IMG/VR virus record: IMGVR_UViG_3300046684_000205
Span: 29,479-93,478 of that record
Strand: one strand, 5' to 3'
DNA from: a virus
Length of the DNA: 64,000 nucleotides
Under the pieces are notes generated by a model. It was not told the origin of the DNA. It saw nothing but the letters and a program-made list of their open reading frames with translations, and made no database searches. Position 1 is the first letter of the stretch. Each line of letters starts with the position of its first letter. Position numbers and translations under genes: made by a program. Below, one piece after another: positions 1-8,514 of this stretch.

Positions 1-10
1 GAAAATTGTT

Positions 11-39
11 TTGACACAACTCAAAAGTTTGCTTACCCT
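11..39 (+). promoter_or_regulatory. sigma70-type promoter of the early operon
   Basis: A perfect -35 TTGACA (11-16) lies 17 bases before TACCCT (34-39). The spacer ends in AAGTTTGC, the same sequence that precedes the -10 at 8442 and on the minus strand near 51,690. It lies 34 bases before the RdgC-like gene, so it probably starts early transcription. The -10 is imperfect, but the TGC just before it could act as an extended -10. Confidence 0.75.
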
Positions 40-72
40 AATAATTCCCTTCCCGAGAGAAAGTCCAACACC

Positions 73-924
73 ATGTGGCCCAAGAGCGCAACCATATTCG
101 GCATCAGCCCGAAAGCACAATTTCCCGTCGAGCAGCTTGAAGCTGCTCGTTTTGTTCCTGTCGGCGATCTGCAGCTGACGTCCTGCGGCTTCGTGCCGAT
201 TCAGGGCGAGCTGGCATACCGGCAGGGCAAGCACCTCCTGCTGCGCTTCATGACGGAAAAGAAACACCTGCCGGGCTCGGCGGTGGCGGTGAAGCTGGAA
301 GAGAGGTGCGCCGCGCTGGAAGACGAGCAGGGCTTCCCGCCCGGCAAGAAGGCGCGTAAGGAGCTCAAGGAGCGGATCGTCGACGAGCTGCTGCCGCGCG
401 CGCTGTCGTCGCGCCGTACGACCCTCGTCTGGATCGACCAGGTCCAGCATCGCATCGTGATCGACTCGACCTCGAACAGTGTGGTCGACGAGATTCTGAA
501 GACCCTGCGCAAGACCTTCACCGGCGAGCTGGGCATCTGCGACGTCAGCTGGCCGCGCGACAAGGTGATCACCGAGTGGGTCAACGACGAGGCGCCGCAC
601 GACTTCACGCTGGACGATTCGCTGGTGGTGCAGTACCCGGGTGCGAAGGGCAAGGTCGTGAAGTTCGAGCGCGGGTCCTGCGACGACACGGACGTGATGG
701 ACAGCCTGCAGCGCGGCGCCGTCGTGCAGTCGGTCGCCATGACCTTCGGCAGCCGCCTCTCGTTCGTCATGACCGACAACAACCAGATCCGCAAGCTTCG
801 GGCGCTGGACGTGCTGCAGGAAGGCCGCGACGCCGAGAAGGATGTCGACCGCTTCGCTGGCGACGTCGAGCTGATGACGCGCGAGCTGGGCGTGCTGATC
901 GATCGCCTGGTGCGGGAGGCGTAA
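73..924 (+). CDS. rdgC: RdgC-like recombination-associated protein
   Basis: The 283-residue protein matches the RdgC family in length (usually about 300) and in family-typical stretches. These are an N-terminal block on being able to score high identity and phage-neutral text such as LPRALSSRRTTLVWID in the first half, and an acidic, helical C-terminus. RdgC proteins bind double-stranded DNA as a ring-shaped dimer and restrain RecA-dependent recombination in bacteria. In this phage it is the first gene behind the leftmost promoter, so it is probably made early, perhaps to protect phage DNA or steer host RecA. Start: ATG at 73, about 34 bases after the promoter. Its TAA overlaps the next ATG (TAATG). 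The family call comes from recognising the sequence pattern without a database search. Confidence 0.82.
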   Translation: MWPKSATIFGISPKAQFPVEQLEAARFVPVGDLQLTSCGFVPIQGELAYRQGKHLLLRFMTEKKHLPGSAVAVKLEERCAALEDEQGFPPGKKARKELKERIVDELLPRALSSRRTTLVWIDQVQHRIVIDSTSNSVVDEILKTLRKTFTGELGICDVSWPRDKVITEWVNDEAPHDFTLDDSLVVQYPGAKGKVVKFERGSCDDTDVMDSLQRGAVVQSVAMTFGSRLSFVMTDNNQIRKLRALDVLQEGRDAEKDVDRFAGDVELMTRELGVLIDRLVREA

Positions 925-1226
925 TGGCGATCCGGAAAATTGGCATGCTCACCGAGGTCACGCCCGGCCAGTACATCTGCATCGAGCCGCTGATGCGCGA
1001 CCACATCTGCAGCTCGCCGCTGAAGGTGCTTCGCCGCAGCGGTAAGCGGGTGTATTTCGAAAACCGGCATGGTGAAGAGAAGTTCTGCGCTGTCGGCAGC
1101 GTCGTTGCCCTGTGCGACACCCAGGAGGAGGCCGCGGAGCTCTTCGCCATCAGCCTGTCGCAGTTCGACCGGCTGCGCGAGGTGCGCAACGAGCACAAGG
1201 CGCAGTTCGCGGCCCTGCTCGCATGA
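924..1226 (+). CDS. hypothetical protein, 100 aa
   Basis: ATG at 924 overlaps the RdgC stop (TAATG) and has GGAGG just upstream. The longer upstream reading in this frame is a shadow of rdgC and was discarded. The product has a beta-rich first half (EVTPGQYICIEP, KVLRRSGKRVYFE) and a helical, charged end. I recognise no family. Its stop overlaps the methyltransferase start (ATGA), so the two are probably translationally coupled. Confidence 0.7.
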   Translation: MAIRKIGMLTEVTPGQYICIEPLMRDHICSSPLKVLRRSGKRVYFENRHGEEKFCAVGSVVALCDTQEEAAELFAISLSQFDRLREVRNEHKAQFAALLA

Positions 1227-2326
1227 GCACGGCCTACTACAACGAGTTCGATCCCGGCGCCGCGGCGTGGCTCCGGGAGTTGATTAAAGAGAAGCTGATC
1301 GCGCCGGGCGTGGTCGACGAAAGGAGCATCGCAGATGTCACACCCGGAGACCTTGCCGGATTCACCCAGTGCCACTTCTTCGCCGGCATCGGCGGCTGGT
1401 CCTACGCTCTCCGACTTGCAGGCGTCCCTGACAGCCGTCCAGTCTGGACTGGAAGCGCTCCTTGCCAGCCTTTCTCCTCGGCAGGCGAGGGAGCGGGGTT
1501 TGATGATGAGCGGCACCTATGGCCCGCTCTCCACCACCATGCCCGCGTCCGACGCCCTGCAGAAATCCTTGGAGAGCAGGTTGCAAGCAGTCTCGTCGAC
1601 CCATGGATCGACCTTGTACAAGCTGATCTGGAAGCCCTGGGCTACGCCGTCGGGGCGCTCGCGTTCCCGGCTTCGTGCGTCGGTGCCCCGCACATCCGCG
1701 ACCGCTGCTACTGGGCAGGCCGGCTGGGTGACACCGACCTCCCGCGACTGGAAGGACTCGGGAGCCGATATCAAGCCGCGCTCGGACAATGGCAAGGAGC
1801 GCCTGGATCAGCTGCCGCGGCAAGCGAACTTGTGCGGCTGGTCCACGCCGATCGCCAACGAGGCCAAGGCGGGCACGCCCTGCTCCAACCAGGTGACGGT
1901 GGGCATGGCGGCGCAGCTGACGGGCTGGCCGACGCCGCGCGCGGTGGATGGCAGCAAGGGTGTGGACCCGACGGCGGACACGCTGCGCGGCACGGATCTG
2001 CCGACCACGGCCAGCTGGACGAGTGGGATCGCCGTGCCGGGCCCGGCCCGACTAACGGCTACTGGGAAGCTGCTGACTGGCTTGCTTGCCGAGACAGCCG
2101 ATGGCGGCCTGTTGAATGCGGCACACAGCCGCTGGCTCATGGGCTACCACGAAGCTTGGGATCGTGCGGTGCCAGGGTGGCAGGACTGGCACGCATGGCA
2201 GGTCTTGATGCAGCAAGCCTTGGCCGAGCAAAGAGCTACCGCGTGACGGCGCTGCGAGGCTATGGCAATGCGATCAACGTCTATGCCGCGAAAGCATTTA
2301 TTGAAGCGTTCTACGGGAGCATCTGA
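1223..2326 (+). CDS. C5 cytosine-specific DNA methyltransferase
   Basis: This 367-residue protein transfers a methyl group from S-adenosylmethionine to carbon 5 of cytosine in DNA. Visible motifs are the AdoMet site FAGIGG (about residues 52-57), the catalytic PCQ loop with Cys81, GEQV near 117-120 in the place of the usual ENV motif, GAPHIRDRCYW (motif VIII-like), and the closing RGYGNAI (motif X). The middle target-recognition part is rich in Gly and Ala. The gene starts at an ATGA overlap and has no Shine-Dalgarno of its own. No cognate restriction enzyme is nearby, so protection from host restriction is the likely role. A 303-codon gene is nested inside it in another frame. Confidence 0.85.
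   Translation: MSTAYYNEFDPGAAAWLRELIKEKLIAPGVVDERSIADVTPGDLAGFTQCHFFAGIGGWSYALRLAGVPDSRPVWTGSAPCQPFSSAGEGAGFDDERHLWPALHHHARVRRPAEILGEQVASSLVDPWIDLVQADLEALGYAVGALAFPASCVGAPHIRDRCYWAGRLGDTDLPRLEGLGSRYQAALGQWQGAPGSAAAASELVRLVHADRQRGQGGHALLQPGDGGHGGAADGLADAARGGWQQGCGPDGGHAARHGSADHGQLDEWDRRAGPGPTNGYWEAADWLACRDSRWRPVECGTQPLAHGLPRSLGSCGARVAGLARMAGLDAASLGRAKSYRVTALRGYGNAINVYAAKAFIEAFYGSI
1335..2246 (+). CDS. protein encoded wholly within the methyltransferase gene, alternative frame
   Basis: An open frame of 303 codons lies entirely inside the methyltransferase gene, shifted relative to it. It begins with ATG behind a strong AAGGAG placed 8 bases upstream, better than the methyltransferase's own initiation site. 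The product contains stretches I remember from stand-alone phage proteins of unknown function found with C5 methyltransferases: SGTYGP, a STLYKLIWKPWATPSGR block, TPTSRDWKDS, GPARLTATGKLLTG and AHSRWLMGYHEAWD. These resemblances are from memory, not a search. It is Trp-, Ser- and Thr-rich with no membrane segment. It might assist or modify the methyltransferase; the function is unknown. Confidence 0.6.
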   Translation: MSHPETLPDSPSATSSPASAAGPTLSDLQASLTAVQSGLEALLASLSPRQARERGLMMSGTYGPLSTTMPASDALQKSLESRLQAVSSTHGSTLYKLIWKPWATPSGRSRSRLRASVPRTSATAATGQAGWVTPTSRDWKDSGADIKPRSDNGKERLDQLPRQANLCGWSTPIANEAKAGTPCSNQVTVGMAAQLTGWPTPRAVDGSKGVDPTADTLRGTDLPTTASWTSGIAVPGPARLTATGKLLTGLLAETADGGLLNAAHSRWLMGYHEAWDRAVPGWQDWHAWQVLMQQALAEQRATA

Positions 2327-2509
2327 ATGATCCAGTCGACTATAGCCAAGCTGGAGCACCGCCTCCGCGTGGCGCAGTCCGACCTTCGAGACTGCAGCAA
2401 TCCGAAGTACCCGCACCTCAATACGGCCGAGATGGTCAACCAGACCAAGCAGCGGATCGCGGTCATCGAGCGCGATCTGGCAGCGGCCCGGCGGGAGGTA
2501 TCCGAATGA
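2327..2509 (+). CDS. small coiled-coil protein, 60 aa
   Basis: ATG directly follows the methyltransferase stop, with GGGAG upstream. The 60 residues are almost all helical and charged, consistent with one coiled coil (AKLEHRLRVAQSDLRD and AVIERDLAAARREV). No family recognised. Its stop overlaps the following gene. Confidence 0.65.
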   Translation: MIQSTIAKLEHRLRVAQSDLRDCSNPKYPHLNTAEMVNQTKQRIAVIERDLAAARREVSE

Positions 2510-2841
2510 CCAGCGGAAGACTCGGCCCCTGCGCCAAGTTGGAGGTGCGCTGCACCATCGTCACGCCCGACGGCAGCCGTTTCGTCGGCGAGAACTGGTG
2601 CGCGCATCCGCAGCCAGCCTGCCCGCGCGCGCCCGGCGAAGGCTACGAAAAATGCCAGACCGTCTGCGGCCAGATCGGCCACGCCGAAGAAGTCGCTGTG
2701 ATGCTGGCCGGCGATGCCGCGAAGGGCGCGCATGCCTATGTCGAAAACCATACCCACGCCTGCCGCAACTGCCAGGAAGTCCTGTTCGGCCAGGCAGGAA
2801 TCAAAGCGCTGACCATCGGCGCACCACCGGAGAAAGTATGA
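2506..2841 (+). CDS. cytidine/deoxycytidylate deaminase-like zinc protein
   Basis: The 111-residue protein has the zinc signature of the deaminase superfamily: HAEE (about 62-65), with the Glu as proton carrier, followed about 25 residues later by CRNC, which gives two more cysteine ligands. Extra cysteines (WCAHP, ACPR, EKCQTVC) lie in the first half. Such enzymes convert (deoxy)cytidine compounds to uridine compounds. With the thymidylate synthase and dNMP kinase downstream it could feed dUMP into dTTP synthesis. The substrate is not predictable, and a non-nucleotide target remains possible. GGAGG precedes the ATG. Confidence 0.6.
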   Translation: MTSGRLGPCAKLEVRCTIVTPDGSRFVGENWCAHPQPACPRAPGEGYEKCQTVCGQIGHAEEVAVMLAGDAAKGAHAYVENHTHACRNCQEVLFGQAGIKALTIGAPPEKV

Positions 2842-3044
2842 AAAACTGCACCAAGGACGATCTGCCCTTCGAATACATCAAGCCGGCGCCGCTGAACCAG
2901 CGCGTTATCCTGCTCGAGCGTGATGGCTCGATCACGACCGGGCCATGGAAGGGCCCGGCGATCGGCAGCAATGCCCGCTTCATCGCCTGGCACCCGCTGC
3001 CGGCGCGCGACCTGGACCTCGAGCGCAAGCTCGAGCGGGCATGA
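2838..3044 (+). CDS. hypothetical protein, 68 aa
   Basis: ATG overlaps the stop of the deaminase-like gene (ATGA), with GGAG 7 bases upstream. The product is mostly beta-like with a charged C-terminal helix (LDLERKLERA). Small proteins of this style, containing a W-K-G-P and a W-H-P-L-P motif, are common in phages. No function assigned. Confidence 0.6.
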   Translation: MKNCTKDDLPFEYIKPAPLNQRVILLERDGSITTGPWKGPAIGSNARFIAWHPLPARDLDLERKLERA

Positions 3045-3487
3045 TGTCTGGCTTGAGCCCTGACTCCAGGCGCAGCCTGGAGGAGTTGGCCAAGGTCCAG
3101 GCGCTGGTCCGGCGCGTCTCCAGCCCGTTCTGGATGCACCGACCCACGGCCTGGCAGTGGGTCGGGCCCGACGGCCGGCCGCAGGGCTTCGCGCCGATGG
3201 CGGGGACGAGCCCGGGCCTGTGTAACCTGCTGTGGCTAGCCATGGAATTCGACCGGCCGCCGCAGGTCTACCAGGCCAGCCACAACGGGCTCTACATCAT
3301 CCTGCTCAGCCAGGCCCACAACGCGATGCTGGACGGCGAGCCGCTGACCGACTGGGCCAGCGTCCTGACGCTGCGCGAGTTCGCCGACAGGTTGCCGGCC
3401 ACGAGCGAGGCGGAACTCGCTGTTGAGCGTGCCTACCCGCTGCTGAAAACACTTGCCGCGCGGAGGCTTGCAGATGCTCACACTTGA
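3041..3487 (+). CDS. hypothetical protein, 148 aa
   Basis: It starts at ATG 3041 (ATGATG, so 3044 is an alternative) and overlaps the preceding stop. The product is Trp- and Leu-rich with a helical second half and no clear motif or membrane segment. Its 3' end overlaps the helicase gene start by 14 bases, suggesting coupled translation. Confidence 0.6.
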   Translation: MMSGLSPDSRRSLEELAKVQALVRRVSSPFWMHRPTAWQWVGPDGRPQGFAPMAGTSPGLCNLLWLAMEFDRPPQVYQASHNGLYIILLSQAHNAMLDGEPLTDWASVLTLREFADRLPATSEAELAVERAYPLLKTLAARRLADAHT

Positions 3488-4916
3488 ACAGGTGATCGAG
3501 CGCTACCCCTTCCCGCATCCGCTGGGAGGGGTCATGACACTCGAACCGATGCAGAAGGAGGATATCGTCAAGGCGGTCATGTGGCGCCGCGCGCTGCTCG
3601 ATCTACCGGTCGGCTACGGCAAGACGGTGATCGCGACCGCCATCTCCCTGGTGCTGCAGCCGCAGCTCACCATCATCCTGGTGCCGCCGGTTCTGATCCC
3701 GCAGTGGGTGGCCTGGCTGGGCAGCATTCCCGGCGCCGGGCTGGCGCTGGCCTACGACGCCCCGCCGAAGAAGCGGCAGGCGCTGCCCCTGCAGGACGCG
3801 GACTGGCTGGTGATGAGTTACCAGGTGTTCAACAATGACATCGAGCTGCTGCGCAGGCTCTGCGCCAAGGCCGAGGTGTTGCTGGTGGTGGACGAGGCGC
3901 AGGCACTGAAGGGTCGTGGCGTGCTGTTCAAGAATGTGCGTAATTTCGCGGCGGGCCGCGACTTGATCACGATGTCGGGCACGATCGCCAGCAAGCCGGG
4001 CGACTACTACAGCTACATCAAGCTCAACACGCCAGACACATACGGGACCTATACGCAGTTCGAGAACATCCATGTCAAGGAGCGCGACATCTTCAAGCAG
4101 CCGATCGAATGGCACAATCTCGATCTGCTGCAGACCAACCTGAACATGCGGCGCATCCACCGCACCAAGGAGGAGGTGCACTCGGCGCTGCCGAAGGCGA
4201 AGGTCATCCCGATCTATTACGACCTGTCGAAGGAGCACATGGCGCTGTACCGCCGCCTGATGGAGGAGCAGCTCCTGCTGCTGGACGACGGCGGCAAGAT
4301 CGACGCCACTACTGCCACGCGGCTGTATCACGCAGCGCAGCAGATCGTGATCGATTACGGCTTCTTCGCCGGCGACGAGACGAAGCGCTCGGCGATCTTC
4401 GACCTGGTCGACGGTATCGCCGACGAGATCAACCTTGGCGGCGAGATCCTGATGGACGGGAAGCTGCAGCCGGCCAGCAAGCTGATCCTCTGGACCACGC
4501 ACAGGAGTGTCTCGCGTCTGATCGGCGAGCACATGGATGCGCGGCTTGCGCCGATCGGCAAGAGGGGTGTGATGGCCTTTTCCGAGGTCGACTCGAAAGC
4601 GAATGTCCAGCAGTTCATGAGCGACCCGAATACGGTGAATTTGACAGCGCAGCCGGGCAGCGCCGGCGCCGGCCTGAACCCGCAGTATTTTTGCTGGGAA
4701 TGCGCTTACGTGCAGCTGCCGACGACCACGATCCCCTTCATTCAGTCCTCGGGTCGGATCGACCGCAAGGGGCAGCGCTACAACCCGAACATTCGGTTGC
4801 TCATCGCGCGCGGCACGATCCAGGAGCAGCTGCTGAGGAACCTCATCAAGAATGACGAGCTGGTCAACAAGGCAGCCGGCTCGAAAGGTGCCATCAAAAA
4901 TATGATTTTCCCGTAG
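3474..4916 (+). CDS. SNF2/DEAD-type superfamily 2 helicase
   Basis: The 480-residue ATP-dependent DNA translocase carries the superfamily 2 motifs in order: Q-like region and Walker A (GYGKT, about 47-51), motif Ia, Walker B DEAQ (about 140-143), motif III SGTI, and motif VI QSSGRIDRKGQ near 425-432. The last is typical of the SNF2/Rad54 branch. It probably remodels replication or recombination intermediates or strips proteins from phage DNA. ATG at 3474 was chosen over the upstream TTG (3453) because CGGAGG sits just before it. Enzymes of this size sit upstream of the primase in many siphoviruses. Confidence 0.85.
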   Translation: MLTLEQVIERYPFPHPLGGVMTLEPMQKEDIVKAVMWRRALLDLPVGYGKTVIATAISLVLQPQLTIILVPPVLIPQWVAWLGSIPGAGLALAYDAPPKKRQALPLQDADWLVMSYQVFNNDIELLRRLCAKAEVLLVVDEAQALKGRGVLFKNVRNFAAGRDLITMSGTIASKPGDYYSYIKLNTPDTYGTYTQFENIHVKERDIFKQPIEWHNLDLLQTNLNMRRIHRTKEEVHSALPKAKVIPIYYDLSKEHMALYRRLMEEQLLLLDDGGKIDATTATRLYHAAQQIVIDYGFFAGDETKRSAIFDLVDGIADEINLGGEILMDGKLQPASKLILWTTHRSVSRLIGEHMDARLAPIGKRGVMAFSEVDSKANVQQFMSDPNTVNLTAQPGSAGAGLNPQYFCWECAYVQLPTTTIPFIQSSGRIDRKGQRYNPNIRLLIARGTIQEQLLRNLIKNDELVNKAAGSKGAIKNMIFP

Positions 4917-4974
4917 GAAATAGCTGTAGAATTCCGGATTCAATAGGTAGTTCAACCGTATAAGGAATAAGAAG

Positions 4975-5472
4975 ATGGACAACGCCGTACTCGGCAGAGC
5001 TGAAAGACTCAGCCTGCAGGCGCGCTGGCTCAATGCCCGGATGACGGGCAATCCTCTCTGGGAAGCGCAGGAACCAACGCCCCGGCTCCTGACTGTCAGC
5101 CAGAACCGTGCCTTCGTCGCCTGGCTGCCTGATGCCGCCGGCCGCCCACAAATCGTCGACGTGTTGCACGCCGCCGACATCGAAGCCTCCTTCACGACTG
5201 GCCTGTCGCTGGTTTTCGAGGGCCGCGCCAACAGCTCGCTGCTCCGCGTCTCGGCCTACCCGCGCGAGATCTTGCCAGGGGTGTTTGCCTGGCTGCCGGC
5301 CTTCTGCGAGTTCCGCTTCGCGCCGCGCGACTACGAAAACCCCTGCGGCACCTGGCGCGCGACCATACCCATGCTGGTGCGCGCCGCGCACCGCGAGGAC
5401 GTGAGGACGGATTGCATCCGTTTCTCGCCGATCAAGGAGTTCCGCGCCCAGTGGCCTGACGTGTCTGTGTGA
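4975..5472 (+). CDS. hypothetical protein, 165 aa
   Basis: A 58-base gap with a TATAAG box but no convincing -35 precedes this gene; AAGGA lies before the ATG. The protein is compact, aromatic and without a recognised motif. It lies between the helicase and the primase-helicase, so a replication role is possible but unsupported. Confidence 0.6.
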   Translation: MDNAVLGRAERLSLQARWLNARMTGNPLWEAQEPTPRLLTVSQNRAFVAWLPDAAGRPQIVDVLHAADIEASFTTGLSLVFEGRANSSLLRVSAYPREILPGVFAWLPAFCEFRFAPRDYENPCGTWRATIPMLVRAAHREDVRTDCIRFSPIKEFRAQWPDVSV

Positions 5473-5479
5473 GGGCGGT

Positions 5480-8422
5480 ATGAGCGCATTCCACTACTAC
5501 CAGATCAAGGGTGGGGAAGAGTCGTGGCAGCCGGTGCCGGTATCGCACCGCGACCAGACCATCCTCGACCACCACCCGATGTTCATGACCGTGCTGGCGG
5601 TCTCCAAACTGGTCGTCGACCTCACTTACGAGGAAAAGCTCAAGCTGGCCTATATGGGCCCGCTTTACGCTGACTTCGACTCCGAAAACGAGACACTGGT
5701 CATCGAGAAGACCAACGAGTTCCTTAGCAAGCTCGAAGAGCTGGGTGTGAACCTTGCCATGTGCCGGCTGTTCACCACTGGCGGGCGCGGCTACCACGTC
5801 GAGGTACCGGTCGAGCTCTTCATGGAGAAGGTGCCGAAGAATGGCGTGATCGGCCTGCCGTCAATCTACCGCGAGATGGCGCTGGAGCTGTCGGTCGATA
5901 CCCTCGACCTGACGATTTACTCGACCGGCCGCGGCCGCATGTGGCGCCAGCCCAACGTTCAGCGCGATAACGGCCGCTACAAGGTGCCAGTCACGGTCGA
6001 CGAGATGCGCAGCATGTCGCCCGAACTTGCGACTGAGCTGTCCTCGCAGCCGCGAGAGCCGGTGGAGGTCCTGCCTCCGAGCTTCTGCGTCAAGCTGTCG
6101 ATCGAGTATTCCAAGGCCATGCAAAAGGTCGAAGATCTGCTCAAGAGGCGCGCGAAGTTCAAGCCAGATCCGCACGTACGCGAGAAGGCCGGCTGCGCGT
6201 CCATCCAGTACATGATGGCGGGCCTGGGCATCAAGGCTGGTGTGGGCTTTCAGCAGATTGCCACCCAGCTGGCGATTGCCGCGGTCTCGGCCGAGATGTC
6301 GGAAGAGCGATTCATCGTCGAGTGCTCGGGCCTGATCGAGAATCACCAGGGCGACGGCAGCCGTTACGGCTCGCCGCAAAAGCGCGCTGACGAGTTGCGC
6401 CGCATGCACCGCTACATGAACGGCAATCCCTGCTACGAGTTCTCGGTCGGCGCCATCAAGACGCTGCTGAACCATCCGGCGCCAGACCTCGACGGCATCA
6501 CAACCACGAAGGAAGATGTCAAGGCTGAGATCGAGCTCGCGGCCACCCAGCTGGACGACCCGGAGCTGCAGCAGGATGAGTATGCCGACGTGGCCAAGGG
6601 TGTGACGCTGTCCCGCTACGGGATTTACGTCGACGGCGAGTTCGGCAAAAAGCGGATCTGTGCGGTGTCGTTCGACGCCGCGGCGATCCTGATGTCAAAG
6701 GATAGCGACCAGATTATCGGCTACGACGCGGTGGTGCTGGTCAACGGCAAATCGGTGGGCTCGATCACGCTCGAGAGCGACATGTTCTCCGGCCTGGTGC
6801 CCTTCAACCGGTTTGTCAGCAAATACGGGCATGCCTTTCAGGGCACCGATGCCCAGGTGAGGACGGTAATGATGCGATTCGTGGAGCAGGCAAAAAGAAA
6901 GGGCAACATCAGCTATGTCGTGGACCGCGAGGGCCTCGATATGATCACCATTCCCCAGCACGAGGATGTGCGGCTGCGCGAGCCCTTCATGATCTGGGCC
7001 GACGGCCATGGCGTGCGGCTGGAGCCCGAGATCGAGGCCACCGGCCTGAAGATCAAGTTCGCCGGCTACCCGGATCCGCGCGGCATGTTCAAGACCGACA
7101 TCTCGAATGCGCCGGCACTGGGATCGTGGTTGGAGGAGCCGGGCAACAAGCAGCTGCTGGCTGACACCCTTGGCCATCTGTTCGCTTGCCAGAAGCCCGA
7201 GGTGCTGGGCAAGGCGCTGGGCTGGTACGTGGCCTGCTTCTGGAAGCAGCTGTTCCAGAAGCATTACGGCAAGTTCCCGCTGCTGCATATCAACGGGCCG
7301 GCCGGCCTGGGCAAGACCGAGATGCAGCTGGGTATGGCGTCGATGTTCTACTGGCGCGGTGAGCCGCGGCCGCTGTCGCCCGGCTCGACCAACTTCGCGC
7401 TGCTGCAGCATCTGATCGGAGCAAGCTCTATCCCACTGATTCTCGACGAGTACAAGCCGCACGTGATGCAGAAGACGCGCCTGGACCAGCTCAAGGGTCT
7501 GCTGCGCGACGTCTACAACCAGCGTGACCAGGCGCGTGGTGGCGGCTCGCGCGAGAGCGATGACTACCGCGTGCTGCAGTTCTCGCAGATGGCCGCGCCC
7601 ATGGTGTTCATCGCCGAGGCGGCCGAGGAAGAGGCGGCAGTGATGGAGCGCGTGGTGCTGGTGACCCTGGCGCGCCCGCACCAGGCTGAGGGCCTGCGTC
7701 GGCACGCGCACTGGCAGTCGTACTGGAGGAACCGGCACCTGCTGGGCATCCTGGGCCAGTACATTGCGATGAGCATCGTGCAGGGCGGCGAGGCCGGCAG
7801 TTTTGTCGACGAGTTCGATGCGATGTATGGCGAGGCGAAGCGCCAGTTCATGCTGTCCGAGGAAGACTTGAAGGGTGCCCTGAGCGCCGAGCAGTTGAGG
7901 GAGAAGCAGAATACCAAGGAGCGCCCGGTCTACAACCACACGGTGGCGCGCTTTGGCATGAAGCAGTTCCGCAACCTGGTGAATGAAGCGATCGGCCCGA
8001 AGTTCGACGGCATCATGGCCGAGATGGAGCAGGGTGTCTTTGCCCGCCTGCACGACCTGCACGCGGCGACCACGCCGGAATACATCAAGGTCCTGTCCGA
8101 GATCTCCAGCATGAGTCACCACATCGAGAGCGACCGGCCCGAAGCCATCCGCAAAAACTACGAGTATGCCTTCGTCGAGGTCGCTGGAAAACAACGCATC
8201 GAGATTGCAGTGCGGTCGGCGTACCAGCGCTACCGTATGCACTGCCGCGCGTCGAATCTCGAAGCCTTGTTCGGCGGTTTCGAGAGCTTTGCCCACGCCC
8301 TGCAGGACTGCGGCGCGTTCGTCAAGCGCGGTACCGGCGAGAAGCTGCAGTCGCCAGGCGTGTTCACGTTCGATGCCGACGACCTTACAAGTCTTGGCGT
8401 TGACGTGTTCAAAAGCAATTGA
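5480..8422 (+). CDS. primase-helicase: AEP-like primase fused to P-loop helicase
   Basis: The 980-residue protein seems to join primer synthesis and DNA unwinding. The N-terminal part has the archaeo-eukaryotic primase pattern: YADFDS with metal-binding Asp65 and Asp67, GGRGYHV with His106, and LDLTIYSTGRGR with Asp144. A C-terminal ATPase has Walker A GPAGLGKTE (about 605-613) and Walker B LILDEYKP (about 652-659). This layout resembles plasmid and phage PrimPol-helicases more than T7 gp4, because no TOPRIM zinc primase is seen. No other primase is visible in the window. The gene's TGA stop forms part of the -35 box of the next promoter. Confidence 0.78.
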   Translation: MSAFHYYQIKGGEESWQPVPVSHRDQTILDHHPMFMTVLAVSKLVVDLTYEEKLKLAYMGPLYADFDSENETLVIEKTNEFLSKLEELGVNLAMCRLFTTGGRGYHVEVPVELFMEKVPKNGVIGLPSIYREMALELSVDTLDLTIYSTGRGRMWRQPNVQRDNGRYKVPVTVDEMRSMSPELATELSSQPREPVEVLPPSFCVKLSIEYSKAMQKVEDLLKRRAKFKPDPHVREKAGCASIQYMMAGLGIKAGVGFQQIATQLAIAAVSAEMSEERFIVECSGLIENHQGDGSRYGSPQKRADELRRMHRYMNGNPCYEFSVGAIKTLLNHPAPDLDGITTTKEDVKAEIELAATQLDDPELQQDEYADVAKGVTLSRYGIYVDGEFGKKRICAVSFDAAAILMSKDSDQIIGYDAVVLVNGKSVGSITLESDMFSGLVPFNRFVSKYGHAFQGTDAQVRTVMMRFVEQAKRKGNISYVVDREGLDMITIPQHEDVRLREPFMIWADGHGVRLEPEIEATGLKIKFAGYPDPRGMFKTDISNAPALGSWLEEPGNKQLLADTLGHLFACQKPEVLGKALGWYVACFWKQLFQKHYGKFPLLHINGPAGLGKTEMQLGMASMFYWRGEPRPLSPGSTNFALLQHLIGASSIPLILDEYKPHVMQKTRLDQLKGLLRDVYNQRDQARGGGSRESDDYRVLQFSQMAAPMVFIAEAAEEEAAVMERVVLVTLARPHQAEGLRRHAHWQSYWRNRHLLGILGQYIAMSIVQGGEAGSFVDEFDAMYGEAKRQFMLSEEDLKGALSAEQLREKQNTKERPVYNHTVARFGMKQFRNLVNEAIGPKFDGIMAEMEQGVFARLHDLHAATTPEYIKVLSEISSMSHHIESDRPEAIRKNYEYAFVEVAGKQRIEIAVRSAYQRYRMHCRASNLEALFGGFESFAHALQDCGAFVKRGTGEKLQSPGVFTFDADDLTSLGVDVFKSN

Positions 8423-8447
8423 CACGCGTCAAGAAGTTTGCCATACT
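8419..8447 (+). promoter_or_regulatory. sigma70-type promoter overlapping the primase stop codon
   Basis: TTGACA (8419-8424) and CATACT (8442-8447) are 17 bases apart, with TGC before the -10 (extended -10). The TGA inside TTGACA is the stop of the primase-helicase gene. The -35 also lies in a dyad, TTGAC-ACGC-GTCAA (8419-8432), which could be an operator. It would give the next gene a separate, strong transcript. Confidence 0.8.
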
Positions 8448-8463
8448 GAATTTTCACCCACAT

Positions 8464-8488
8464 GCCGGGCGTGGGTTCCTGACCCGGC
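8464..8488 (+). promoter_or_regulatory. 5' leader hairpin
   Basis: GCCGGG (8464-8469) pairs with CCCGGC (8483-8488) in the leader between the promoter and the next start. It may stabilise the 5' end of this probably abundant mRNA. It is not followed by a T-run, so it is not a terminator. Confidence 0.45.
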
Positions 8489-8514
8489 AAGACGATAACT
8501 TTAAAGGTAACGAA

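Noticed and set aside
3603-5231. 542-codon minus-strand frame over the helicase gene
   Set aside because: No motifs, and the helicase motifs on the plus strand are unmistakable.
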